Positions 8,284 through 16,133 of a stretch of DNA of 64,000 nt are shown here, piece by piece. The notes under the pieces were generated by a model. It made no database searches. It saw only the letters and a list, made by a program, of their open reading frames with translations, and was not told the origin of the DNA. Position 1 is the stretch's first letter. Every line of letters begins with the position of its first letter. The position numbers were made by a program, and so were the translations under genes. Source of the DNA: DATFVA01 sp963774455 (GTDB lineage Bacteria; Bacteroidota; Ignavibacteria; Ignavibacteriales; Ignavibacteriaceae); the NCBI GenBank assembly GCA_963774455.1, contig CAVZFD010000004.1, forward strand, positions 1 through 64,000, read 5' to 3'.

Positions 8284-10230
8284 TTGCAAAGAGAGGGGCC
8301 CGCATCCGGGGACAACGAACAAAATAGAAAATCACCACAGTATAAAATGTGGATCTGGTTTCTGGGTCTTTTTATCCTCAATTACTTTATTGGGAAATAT
8401 TTTGCTGATGGATTGTCCGGTCTCGAAAAAATTCCATACACTGTGTTTAAAGAAGAGGTCTTAAAACAGAATGTGAAAGAGATATACAGTAAAGGTTCAA
8501 CCCTTTCCGGAAATTTTAATAATAAGGTAACTGTGCCAATTGTAGAAGTTCATGGTTCTAAAACCGATACAACATATGTTAAAGTCACCCGCTTTACTAC
8601 TGAACTGCCTTCATTTATCGATCCTGGTCTTGAAGCACTTTTAATTGAGAATGGAGTGACTATACGTGCCGAACCAATTAAGGAAGAGCAGAATCCTTTT
8701 TTATCTTTTCTGATGATGTTTGGTCCTGCTCTGATAATCATCGCTTTTTACTTTTCTATGTGCAAAAAAATGCAGCAAGGCCGAGGCGGGGGCTTTATGG
8801 GAATGTTCGGCAGCAGTAGTCATGTTAAAAAAATTGATAAGGAAAAAAGCATTAACGTTACCTTCAACGATGTGGCCGGTATTGATGAAGCCATGAATGA
8901 ATTGAAAGAGATAGTTGATTTCCTGAAAAACCCTCAAAAATATACCAGGCTTGGCGGTTCTGCCCCTAAAGGAGTCCTGCTCATTGGTGCACCAGGTACC
9001 GGGAAAACATTGTTGGCAAAAGCCGTAGCCGGTGAAGCTGCCGTACCGTTCTTCTCAATGAGTGCATCGGAATTTGTAGAAATGATAGTAGGTGTTGGTG
9101 CTGCGAGAGTACGTGACCTTTTTAAGCAAGCCCGGGAACAAGCCCCATCAATTATTTTTATTGATGAGCTTGATGCTATAGGCCGTTCCCGCGGGTCCAT
9201 ATCGATGGGTGGTACTAGTGAACATGAACAAACTTTAAACCAGATCCTTACTGAAATGGATGGATTCTCAGGCGGGGAATGTGTTATTGTTTTAGCTGCA
9301 ACCAATCAACCAAATGTTTTAGATAAGGCGCTCCTCAGACCGGGACGATTTGACCGACGTGTTGTTGTAAATCTTCCGGATAAAAACGGACGCGAAGCAA
9401 TTTTAAAAGTGCACACACGTAAAGTACCTCTGGCTCCGGATGTTAATCTTCAGGAAATCGCATCCACAACTCCGGGATTGTCAGGCGCTGATATTCAAAA
9501 TCTTGTTAATGAAGCAGCACTTTTAGCTGCGAAGAAAGAAAAGGATAATGTCACCCAAAAAGATTTTATGGATGCACTTGAAAAAATAATTCTTGGTCCG
9601 GAACGTTCTTTAATAATGACCAAAGAAGATCGTGAACGAATTGCATATCATGAAAGCGGGCATGCAATTCTTGGTTTGGTTGTTCCTGATGCTGACCCTG
9701 TAAACAGAGTTACTATTGTACCCCGCGGACAGGCATTAGGTGTAACTTACCAGCGTCCTGTTAGTGATAGATACAATTATACGGAATCTTATTTGCGCGC
9801 AAGAATAATTGGAATGCTCGGTGGCCGCACTGCCGAAGAGATTGTTTATGGCAATAAAACCACTGGAGCTGAAAATGATATTGAACAGGCTACCAATTTT
9901 GCCCGGATGATGGTAACACGGTGGGGTATGAGCGATGCTTTGGGTATGGTTCAACTCGTCGAGTCTAATAATCCTTATTTAAATGGTATGAGTGGTTATG
10001 GAAAAAGAGAATTCAGTGAAGAGACAGCCAGATTAATTGATCAGGAAGTGTTCAATATTATTAATGAATGTCACCAGGAAGCTGAACGATTATTGAACAA
10101 TTATCGAATGGAACTGAATTCACTTGCAGCAGCTTTGATGGATAAGGAAACACTTGATGAAAAGGAGATTCTTCTAGTAACCGGACTTATGTCTGCACAT
10201 GAGCTGGAAACCAAGAAAGTACTAGTATGA
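8284..10230 (+). CDS. ftsH: ATP-dependent zinc metalloprotease FtsH (extra copy on the island)
   Basis: This membrane-bound AAA+ protease degrades misfolded or regulatory membrane and cytosolic proteins. It has TM1 near residues 22-40, a periplasmic domain, TM2 near 138-157, Walker A 'G-A-P-G-T-G-K-T' near 235, Walker B 'I-I-F-I-D-E-L-D' near 290, the second region of homology 'R-P-G-R-F-D-R' near 352 and the zinc site H-E-S-G-H near 456. The open frame starts at a TTG with no ribosome binding site. An ATG at 8243 in another frame would join it if the run of eight Ts (8278-8285) were nine. That is either a frameshift or a slippery site. Extra FtsH copies on islands are known to give stress tolerance. 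Confidence 0.92.
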   Translation: MQREGPASGDNEQNRKSPQYKMWIWFLGLFILNYFIGKYFADGLSGLEKIPYTVFKEEVLKQNVKEIYSKGSTLSGNFNNKVTVPIVEVHGSKTDTTYVKVTRFTTELPSFIDPGLEALLIENGVTIRAEPIKEEQNPFLSFLMMFGPALIIIAFYFSMCKKMQQGRGGGFMGMFGSSSHVKKIDKEKSINVTFNDVAGIDEAMNELKEIVDFLKNPQKYTRLGGSAPKGVLLIGAPGTGKTLLAKAVAGEAAVPFFSMSASEFVEMIVGVGAARVRDLFKQAREQAPSIIFIDELDAIGRSRGSISMGGTSEHEQTLNQILTEMDGFSGGECVIVLAATNQPNVLDKALLRPGRFDRRVVVNLPDKNGREAILKVHTRKVPLAPDVNLQEIASTTPGLSGADIQNLVNEAALLAAKKEKDNVTQKDFMDALEKIILGPERSLIMTKEDRERIAYHESGHAILGLVVPDADPVNRVTIVPRGQALGVTYQRPVSDRYNYTESYLRARIIGMLGGRTAEEIVYGNKTTGAENDIEQATNFARMMVTRWGMSDALGMVQLVESNNPYLNGMSGYGKREFSEETARLIDQEVFNIINECHQEAERLLNNYRMELNSLAAALMDKETLDEKEILLVTGLMSAHELETKKVLV

Positions 10231-10286
10231 AGAATGACACAATAAACAAAGATGGCATCCTATTCTTGAAAAAACTAAAATATTAA

Positions 10287-10670
10287 GTGTATAAAATGAA
10301 CATTAAAAAATTCATTGAACGAAACAAATATGTTAAACATTGGTACTTTAATCAAGCATTGGGCCTTTATTTTAGTCTCTATGTAAAAAATAACGCGTGT
10401 GAGACCGCTGGGGCAGCACTTCCCGATCATATTGCCGTTATCAGGAAGATGATCGAAATAAGAAAGGGAGGAAAAAGACAAGTTGAAGATATTGCACTTA
10501 CAAGATATGCTTGCTACCTGCTTGAACAAAATGGTGATCCTGCAAAAAATGAAGTTGCATTTGCTCAGACTTATTTTGCGGTACATAATTTAGAATTTGG
10601 AGGCGACAGATGTTATTTTATTAATGCCATTTTCTTTGTTTCAACAAAACTGCCAGCTTGTAATTTGTAA
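10287..10670 (+). pseudogene. dinD: Fragment of DNA-damage-inducible protein DinD
   Basis: Residues 38-99 match the middle of DinD: 'A-C-E-T-A-G', then 'G-K-R-Q-V-E-D-I-A-L', 'T-R-Y-A-C-Y-L-L', 'Q-N-G-D-P-A-K' and 'Q-T-Y-F-A-V'. E. coli DinD, about 274 residues, has nearly the same words in the same order. Similarity stops after about 10583. The rest of the frame runs into the 3' end of the opposite T9SS gene and looks random. The N-terminal and C-terminal parts of DinD are missing, so this is a remnant. DinD is SOS-controlled and a RecA inhibitor in E. coli. Confidence 0.75.
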
Positions 10671-12355
10671 AAATATGTACCGCTTGATAATTCTGTAGCG
10701 TTAAATATTAACTGATAGTTTCCTGCGTGTTTTTCTTCATTAATTAAAGATGCGACTTCGTTTCCAAGTATATCATACACTTTAAGTGAAGTATATACAG
10801 ACGAAGGAATTGAAAATGAAATTGTTGTCGCCGGGTTGAACGGGTTTGGGTAGTTTTGTTCAAGAGAAAATCGCGCAGGAATATTATTTACTTCAACTTC
10901 TATGTCATCCGAGTATATGAAAGACCCGTCATAATCAATTTGCTTTAACCTGTATGAATAGTTCCCTGCAGTAAGAAAATGATCTATGTATGAATAAGTA
11001 TGAGTTTGTTGGGTTGTTGCTGAACCCTGGATAAATCCTATACCAAGCCATTCCTCTGTTCCACTTCTTCTTTGAATTTCAAATCCTGAGTTATTTAGTT
11101 CAGTTGCAGTGGACCATTTGAGAATAACATCTTCTCCGGTGACATCAGCAGAAAAACTTGTTAATTCTACAGGTATTACTGAATCCTGGAGTTTCACCAA
11201 ATAAACGTCACCCAATCCCTGTCCGTAAGACCAGGTCCAACCAGTAACTAAATGAGATCCGTCTTGTTCTGTCGTGACTGAAAAAGCTCTATCATCGCCG
11301 GAACCTCCTATTGTGGTTGACCAAAGTAAGTCACCATTAGAATTTGTTCTTAACACGTACATATTATAACCGTTACCTCCGCTAGCAGACATTCCTGCTA
11401 TCGTAAAACCGCCATCCGACAATTGTTGGATTGATTCACCCTGATCTGCATCAACACTGCCAAAAATCTTCTTCCACAAAAGATTCCCGTTACCATCCAA
11501 TTTTCCCAGTAAAACATCCGTATCTGTTGTAAAAGAAGATTCTGTTCCGGTATAAATAAAACCACCATCGGGAGTAGCCTGAATATCATAACATTCGCTC
11601 TGCCAGGCACCGGGATATATATTACTCCATATAGCATTGCCTAAACTATCAGTTCTAATTATGTAAGAAGCCCAGTTAGAGCTTTGTGTAAATCCACCAA
11701 TTATATATCCACCATCTTCAAGCTGCTGAACTGCTAAGGCAACATCAGCACCTTCATTTTCCCTGTAAAAAACTTTTTTCCATTGAACGTTCCCATTCAT
11801 ATCAGTTTTTACAATATAAATATCATAATTACCAAAGGCGCCGTGCATAAGCCAGGTTTGACCGGCAAGTATATATCCGCCGTCGGAAGTTTGCCACACT
11901 GCATGTCCCCTGTCATCTTCACCGAAACCATAATCATACTGCTGCTGCCATTGTACTATACCTTCGCTATCCGTCTTTATCAAAAACGGATCAAAAGTTT
12001 GCGGATTGACTTCAGTCATTCCTGCAATTATAAATCCTCCATCCTGTGTCTGTTTCAAAGATCTACCCCAATCATTCAACCCGGGATTGTATATTCTGCT
12101 CCATAACTCATTTCCTGAAGCATCAGTTTTCATTAAAAGCACATCGTTATACAAATAAGCACCCGGGCTTTTAAAACCAGCTATAACGATTCCGCCGTCA
12201 CTTGTTAATACCATTGACTGACCACCGTCATCACCAGTTCCTCCATAAGTTTGCGTCCATTGTATAGTCTGTGCATTTATAGAAATGGTCGATAATAGCG
12301 ATATAGATATTGTGGATAAAATACATAACACCGCTAACTTTTTTTTAAATCTCAT
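10613..12355 (-). CDS. T9SS-exported beta-propeller-like protein
   Basis: The 580-residue protein has a signal peptide (1-28), then about seven repeats of roughly 50 residues built on 'S-D-G-G-(F/Y)-I-I-A-G' followed by 'K-T-D-x-x-G-N-x-x-W', which suggests a beta-propeller. A linking module begins 'I-P-V-E-L-T-S-F' near residue 395, and a type A sorting domain with 'Q-N-Y-P-N-P-F-N-P' near residue 507 ends in 'T-Y-F-Y-K-L-Q'. The protein should cross the outer membrane by the type IX system. It lies inside the tRNA-bounded island, convergent with the dinD fragment. A decayed piece of a similar sorting domain lies upstream at 12399-12512. Confidence 0.88.
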   Translation of the reverse strand: MRFKKKLAVLCILSTISISLLSTISINAQTIQWTQTYGGTGDDGGQSMVLTSDGGIVIAGFKSPGAYLYNDVLLMKTDASGNELWSRIYNPGLNDWGRSLKQTQDGGFIIAGMTEVNPQTFDPFLIKTDSEGIVQWQQQYDYGFGEDDRGHAVWQTSDGGYILAGQTWLMHGAFGNYDIYIVKTDMNGNVQWKKVFYRENEGADVALAVQQLEDGGYIIGGFTQSSNWASYIIRTDSLGNAIWSNIYPGAWQSECYDIQATPDGGFIYTGTESSFTTDTDVLLGKLDGNGNLLWKKIFGSVDADQGESIQQLSDGGFTIAGMSASGGNGYNMYVLRTNSNGDLLWSTTIGGSGDDRAFSVTTEQDGSHLVTGWTWSYGQGLGDVYLVKLQDSVIPVELTSFSADVTGEDVILKWSTATELNNSGFEIQRRSGTEEWLGIGFIQGSATTQQTHTYSYIDHFLTAGNYSYRLKQIDYDGSFIYSDDIEVEVNNIPARFSLEQNYPNPFNPATTISFSIPSSVYTSLKVYDILGNEVASLINEEKHAGNYQLIFNATELSSGTYFYKLQAGSFVETKKMALIK

Positions 12356-12398
12356 TTTTTACTCTCTTTCTGTTCCACGATACTTTTTAGAGATTATT

Positions 12399-12512
12399 TT
12401 ATTGAATTTTATAATACCATTTTCATATAATTTCACGTAGACTTTTTTCAATAATAAGGGCGGTCATTTCATTAACCAGCATATCATATACTTTCAACGA
12501 ATTCTGACTATT
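12399..12512 (-). pseudogene. Remnant of a T9SS sorting domain
   Basis: Read on the minus strand from 12512, this stretch encodes 'S-L-K-V-Y-D-M-L-V-N-E-M-T-A-L-I-I-E-K', closely matching the sorting-domain core of the neighbouring gene ('S-L-K-V-Y-D-I-L-G-N-E-V-A-S-L-I-N-E-E-K'). An internal TGA and then 'K-W-Y-Y-K-I-Q' follow, echoing the usual 'Y-F-Y-K-L-Q' ending. It is a decayed gene tail within the island. Confidence 0.6.
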
Positions 12513-12664
12513 TACTGCAACAGATAACTAATGTTTTATAATAATTAAAGTAACATCCAATCATTAGCAGAATAGGAGATGGAGGGACGATTTACAATTC
12601 AGTATATCATTGACAATTTAAGTGACAAATTATACTGCTTTACTATTTATAGGGAAAGTGAATT

Positions 12665-12722
12665 ACTGCTTCAATTACTACTTCAGTGATTTCGTCTCAT
12701 AATGATATGGCTATAAGTGTAA
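12665..12722 (+). repeat. 58-bp direct repeat, right copy
   Basis: This is the partner of 2499-2556, with four mismatches in 58 bases. It precedes the degenerate right tRNA-Lys fragment by a few bases. Confidence 0.85.
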
Positions 12723-12727
12723 AAATT

Positions 12728-12781
12728 TTGATTTTCCCTTCTTATTCAGCAGGTCATCGGTTCGAGCCTGGTATGGTGCAC
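12728..12781 (+). repeat. Attachment-like site: decayed tRNA-Lys 3' half, right copy
   Basis: It aligns over its whole length with 2598-2652, with one gap and several substitutions (for example ATCGG for ACCGG and TATGGTGCA for TAGGGTGCA). The T loop TTCGAGC is intact, but the T stem has lost pairing and the acceptor has changed, so it no longer encodes a usable tRNA end. It marks the right limit of the island. Confidence 0.75.
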
Positions 12782-12814
12782 TAACCCACTTCTGTTTGCG
12801 GTTGGATTGAGCGT

Positions 12815-12934
12815 TTCAACCGTCGCCCGCCCTTCCAGATTGAGCCTGAGCTCTGTGAAGAATGAGATTGCGGTCTCCAGGTTTTCAACCACGATGCCGA
12901 CATTGTCCATCCGTAGTAACTTATTTTTTGACAT
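12815..12934 (-). pseudogene. N-terminal fragment of a VOC/glyoxalase-family protein, cut near the right repeat
   Basis: From the ATG at 12934 the sequence encodes about 40 residues with the typical VOC opening 'D-N-V-G-I-V-V-E-N-L' and 'A-I-S-F-F-T-E-L'. Similarity ends at 'G-R-A-T-V-E', about 35 bp from the tRNA-like repeat, and the frame then reads into the repeat. Intact relatives are about 140 residues long. The island boundary has probably removed the rest of the gene. Confidence 0.7.
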
Positions 12935-12965
12935 ATTTATTTCTTTATAAAGTTTTCATCAATGT

Positions 12966-13736
12966 TCAAATCGTTTTCTTATCATTATCTTCTTCAGTGT
13001 TCGGCATAATCGGAATACGGGGCTGCTTGGCGAATGAGAACGATAACTGCTCATACCATGATTCGTCCGAGCCAATCATTCCGAGAATCTTGTTCCATAA
13101 AACCACGGGAGGTCCGAATTCATGCCAGTCTACTTCCAGCACTCGTATTCCCCTTCTCCTCATTTCGTTTACCAGCTTTTTATAGTTGCTGTCGAGATGC
13201 TGCAGGTAATCCAGCGGTACGCCTTCTTCTTCTGATCTCGATCTTGTATTCATACGCCGGTGACATTCTTCGGGAGAGACATTCAGATAAACAAAGATAT
13301 CGGGCGGCATTATGTCACGGCTCATATTCCTGAAAACATCAAAGTATAATTCGAATTCTTCCTTTGTCATGAATCCTCTCTCCATGGCCGTTGTTGCAAA
13401 TACAGTGTCTCCGTAAATCGGACGATCCTGCAGGACGGTTATTCCGTTTTCACCCCAGGCTAGCTCAACTGCAAGTCTGTGCTGTTCATATCTCTGGCAA
13501 AGCATAAACATCTGCATCTCAAATCCGCCGCCGGTATTTACGCCCGTGATCAGATCATTATAATAATGTGAAAGAAAGTGCTTGAATCTATCTGTATGTG
13601 TCGGCTCTTCGAGTACTCTTGTCTGCCTTCCCCTTGAACTGGATGCAGAAGCAAGAGCGTGACAGGCATTTGTTTTTCCAGCACCTATATTTGCATCTAT
13701 TGTTATAAAGAGACCTTCTTTTCTTGTAATGCTCAT
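12966..13736 (-). CDS. Deoxynucleoside kinase
   Basis: This cytosolic salvage enzyme phosphorylates deoxynucleosides with ATP. The 256-residue protein has a P-loop 'A-N-I-G-A-G-K-T' at residues 15-22, the 'D-R-P-I-Y-G-D' motif (family consensus DRS...D) near residue 99 and the LID-type arginine motif 'R-R-M-N-T-R-S-R' followed by 'L-D-Y-L-Q-H-L' near residue 175. The substrate (dA, dG or other) cannot be read from the sequence. It is the first complete chromosomal gene right of the island and seems monocistronic. Confidence 0.85.
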   Translation of the reverse strand: MSITRKEGLFITIDANIGAGKTNACHALASASSSRGRQTRVLEEPTHTDRFKHFLSHYYNDLITGVNTGGGFEMQMFMLCQRYEQHRLAVELAWGENGITVLQDRPIYGDTVFATTAMERGFMTKEEFELYFDVFRNMSRDIMPPDIFVYLNVSPEECHRRMNTRSRSEEEGVPLDYLQHLDSNYKKLVNEMRRRGIRVLEVDWHEFGPPVVLWNKILGMIGSDESWYEQLSFSFAKQPRIPIMPNTEEDNDKKTI

Positions 13737-13978
13737 TGATTATCCTATTTCTCCGAAGTTACAAATATAATATCGCTTTATGAATACATAACCAAAGCTT
13801 AATAAATAATCAACTTATGGAGGTCAAAATTTCTTTTTTGAGGATTGATTATTTGGATTGAACTGTTAATTTCTCTATTGATAAAAAATTTCCTTTTATA
13901 GTGTTGTTCTTAGAATTAATATTTTTACTTTCCGCCATTATCATTAAATTAATTAGGTTTATTACATAAGGAGTAAAT

Positions 13979-14185
13979 ATGGTAGCTGATGAATTAATAA
14001 AAACAAATAAAGCTATTTCACGCCTCAGGTATGAATACGAAGAGTATAATAATGATGAAACCAGGAAGGTGCTGGATATTTTGCAGTTCCATTTGTTCCT
14101 CGTGATTTCATATTTCAATAAGTCGGAACTGAAAGGAGAAGATGTTAAAGAACGGCTTGTGGAAAAGCTCGCCGGCACTCTTTAA
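13979..14185 (+). CDS. Small protein of unknown function (68 residues)
   Basis: This is a charged, probably helical protein with tyrosine/glutamate-rich residues 18-28 and a hydrophobic middle (about 37-49). An AAGGAG site lies seven bases before the ATG. The opposite strand also has an ORF here (13849-14178), but it lacks such a site. No family is recognised. Confidence 0.6.
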   Translation: MVADELIKTNKAISRLRYEYEEYNNDETRKVLDILQFHLFLVISYFNKSELKGEDVKERLVEKLAGTL

Positions 14186-14413
14186 GACGAATTGAATCAA
14201 CATTTTTCATTTCTAATAATTGCCTGCTTTAAGATACGGGAAAATTCAATACCTGAATTCTTCATACCCCTGATTTTTTCACCGAAAATAGATAAAGTTG
14301 AGTTTTTTGTTTGTGGCATTGTAGTTGGTTGCTGTAAAGATTAATTGTTCTGTTAAATCAGGAGAGATTTAATTAACCAATCATTTACTCCAAAATTAAG
14401 GTGCTATCAGCTA

Positions 14414-15886
14414 ATGAAAAAACTTGTTACTTTTATTTTTCTTTCGTTCTTCTTCAGTCAGGGGATGGCACAGACCAATCCTCTAGTCCAGCAGGCGATC
14501 AATAATGTAAATATTGATTCCTTAACACAATTCGTAAATGAATTATCAGGGGAGGTTCCGGTAACTATTAATGGTCAGCAGGTCACTATAACAACCAGGT
14601 ATTATAGTTCCCCGACTAATGATAAAGCTGCAGATTATGTTAAAGCCAAGTTTGATTCTTACGGTCTGCAGACATTTGATCAGGCATTCAGTTACGGAAG
14701 GAATGTTTACGGTATCCAGCCGGGAACAACTCATCCGGATCAGTACTATATAATCTGTGCCCATTACGATGATATGCCCTCAAGCGGACTCGCGCCCGGG
14801 GCTGATGATAATGGCAGCGGCACATGCGCGGTAATTGAAGCGGCCAGGGTATTGAAAGATTATAGTTTTGATTATTCAATTATTTATGCCATATGGGATG
14901 CTGAGGAACTGGGACTTCTGGGAAGCGCTTATTATGCCCAGAATACTACCCTGGATATACTTGGAGTTATCAATATGGATATGATTGCATGGGACAGCAA
15001 TAACGACAACCTTGCCGAAATACATACAAAAAATATCGCAAACTCAGTGGCCCTTAAGGATTCAATGCTGATGGTGAATACAGACTATTCTGTCGGGATT
15101 CAGCCTTCTGTTATCAATCCGGGCATAACTGCCAGCGACCATGCATCTTTCTGGAATCACGGAATTACGGCCGTTCTCCTCATTGAAAATTATTATGGTG
15201 ATTTTAACCAGTATTATCATACCTCAAATGATCTCATTGACCATTATAATTTTCCATATTTTGAAAAATGTTCAAAGCTCTGTATAGGAACACTCTCATT
15301 GATGGCGAAGGTGGAGGGCGTGGTGCCTGTTGAACTCACTTCATTCACTGCAGATTGGAATAATGAATCTGTTAACCTTGCCTGGACGACTGCAACTGAG
15401 CTGAATAATTACGGGTTTGAAATTGAAAAGAAAACAGAGAACTCGGGATGGTATTCGATCGGCTTTGTAAAAGGAAATGGAACAACACAGACTCCTGCCA
15501 GTTATACTTTTAAAGATTCGAAGATTATTTCAACAGGAAGATGCTCCTACAGACTGAAACAAATTGATAATGATGGTACTTTTGAATTCTCATCTGTAGT
15601 TGAAATAAACCTGGCTCCGGCAGACGGATTTGTGCTTGAGCAGAATTATCCTAACCCATTTAACCCTTCTACAAAGATCAGTTTTAATATTCCTGAATCC
15701 TCAAACCTTCGTCTTTCAGTATATAACATCATTGGACAAGAGGTTGCAGTACCCGCCGAAGGATTCTTCCAGGCAGGATATCATGAGGTTACCTTTAATG
15801 CCAAAAACCTGCCCAGTGGAATATATTTATATAAATTGCAGTATGAAGGCAACGTTCAAATGAAAAAGATGCTGCTGCTCGAGTAG
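14414..15886 (+). CDS. T9SS-exported M28-family zinc aminopeptidase
   Basis: This secreted metallopeptidase has 490 residues. After a signal peptide (1-19) comes an M28 domain (about 55-295). Its metal and catalytic residues are visible: 'H-Y-D-D' near 117, 'G-A-D-D-N-G-S-G' near 129, the 'D-A-E-E-L-G' motif near 163, 'N-M-D-M' near 191, and a late histidine in 'Y-Y-H-T-S'. A 'V-P-V-E-L-T-S-F' module (about 303) and a sorting domain with 'N-Y-P-N-P-F-N-P-S-T' (about 414) finish the chain. It is the first of three adjacent T9SS cargo genes, and each has its own terminator. Confidence 0.92.
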   Translation: MKKLVTFIFLSFFFSQGMAQTNPLVQQAINNVNIDSLTQFVNELSGEVPVTINGQQVTITTRYYSSPTNDKAADYVKAKFDSYGLQTFDQAFSYGRNVYGIQPGTTHPDQYYIICAHYDDMPSSGLAPGADDNGSGTCAVIEAARVLKDYSFDYSIIYAIWDAEELGLLGSAYYAQNTTLDILGVINMDMIAWDSNNDNLAEIHTKNIANSVALKDSMLMVNTDYSVGIQPSVINPGITASDHASFWNHGITAVLLIENYYGDFNQYYHTSNDLIDHYNFPYFEKCSKLCIGTLSLMAKVEGVVPVELTSFTADWNNESVNLAWTTATELNNYGFEIEKKTENSGWYSIGFVKGNGTTQTPASYTFKDSKIISTGRCSYRLKQIDNDGTFEFSSVVEINLAPADGFVLEQNYPNPFNPSTKISFNIPESSNLRLSVYNIIGQEVAVPAEGFFQAGYHEVTFNAKNLPSGIYLYKLQYEGNVQMKKMLLLE

Positions 15887-15914
15887 TTTGGTGCCCTGAC
15901 GAATTTGTTTTAGA

Positions 15915-15940
15915 AAACCCTCCGGGAATCCGGAGGGTTT
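15915..15940 (+). terminator. Rho-independent terminator after the M28 peptidase gene
   Basis: A perfect 11-bp stem AAACCCTCCGG / CCGGAGGGTTT encloses a GAAT loop, and the stem's own 3' end supplies Ts. Confidence 0.8.
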
Positions 15941-16133
15941 ATTTAACACAAATCACAATTTTTTATTGTTGAACTGTTGCTAAATATTGATAAAAAATCA
16001 TATCTTGTCTATGTCTTAGAATCAACTAAGTAAAAAAACTATAAACTTAAATCAAATAGATGGACGTATGCATTATAAAGGGCAAAAATGCGATCCATAG
16101 TTTACATTCACATTCTAGGTGTTAGGAGGATCC

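Noticed and set aside
13849..14178. Minus-strand ORF of 109 codons opposite the small gene at 13979-14185.
   Set aside because: It has no ribosome binding site and a low-complexity serine-rich translation, while the plus-strand frame has AAGGAG and a normal composition.
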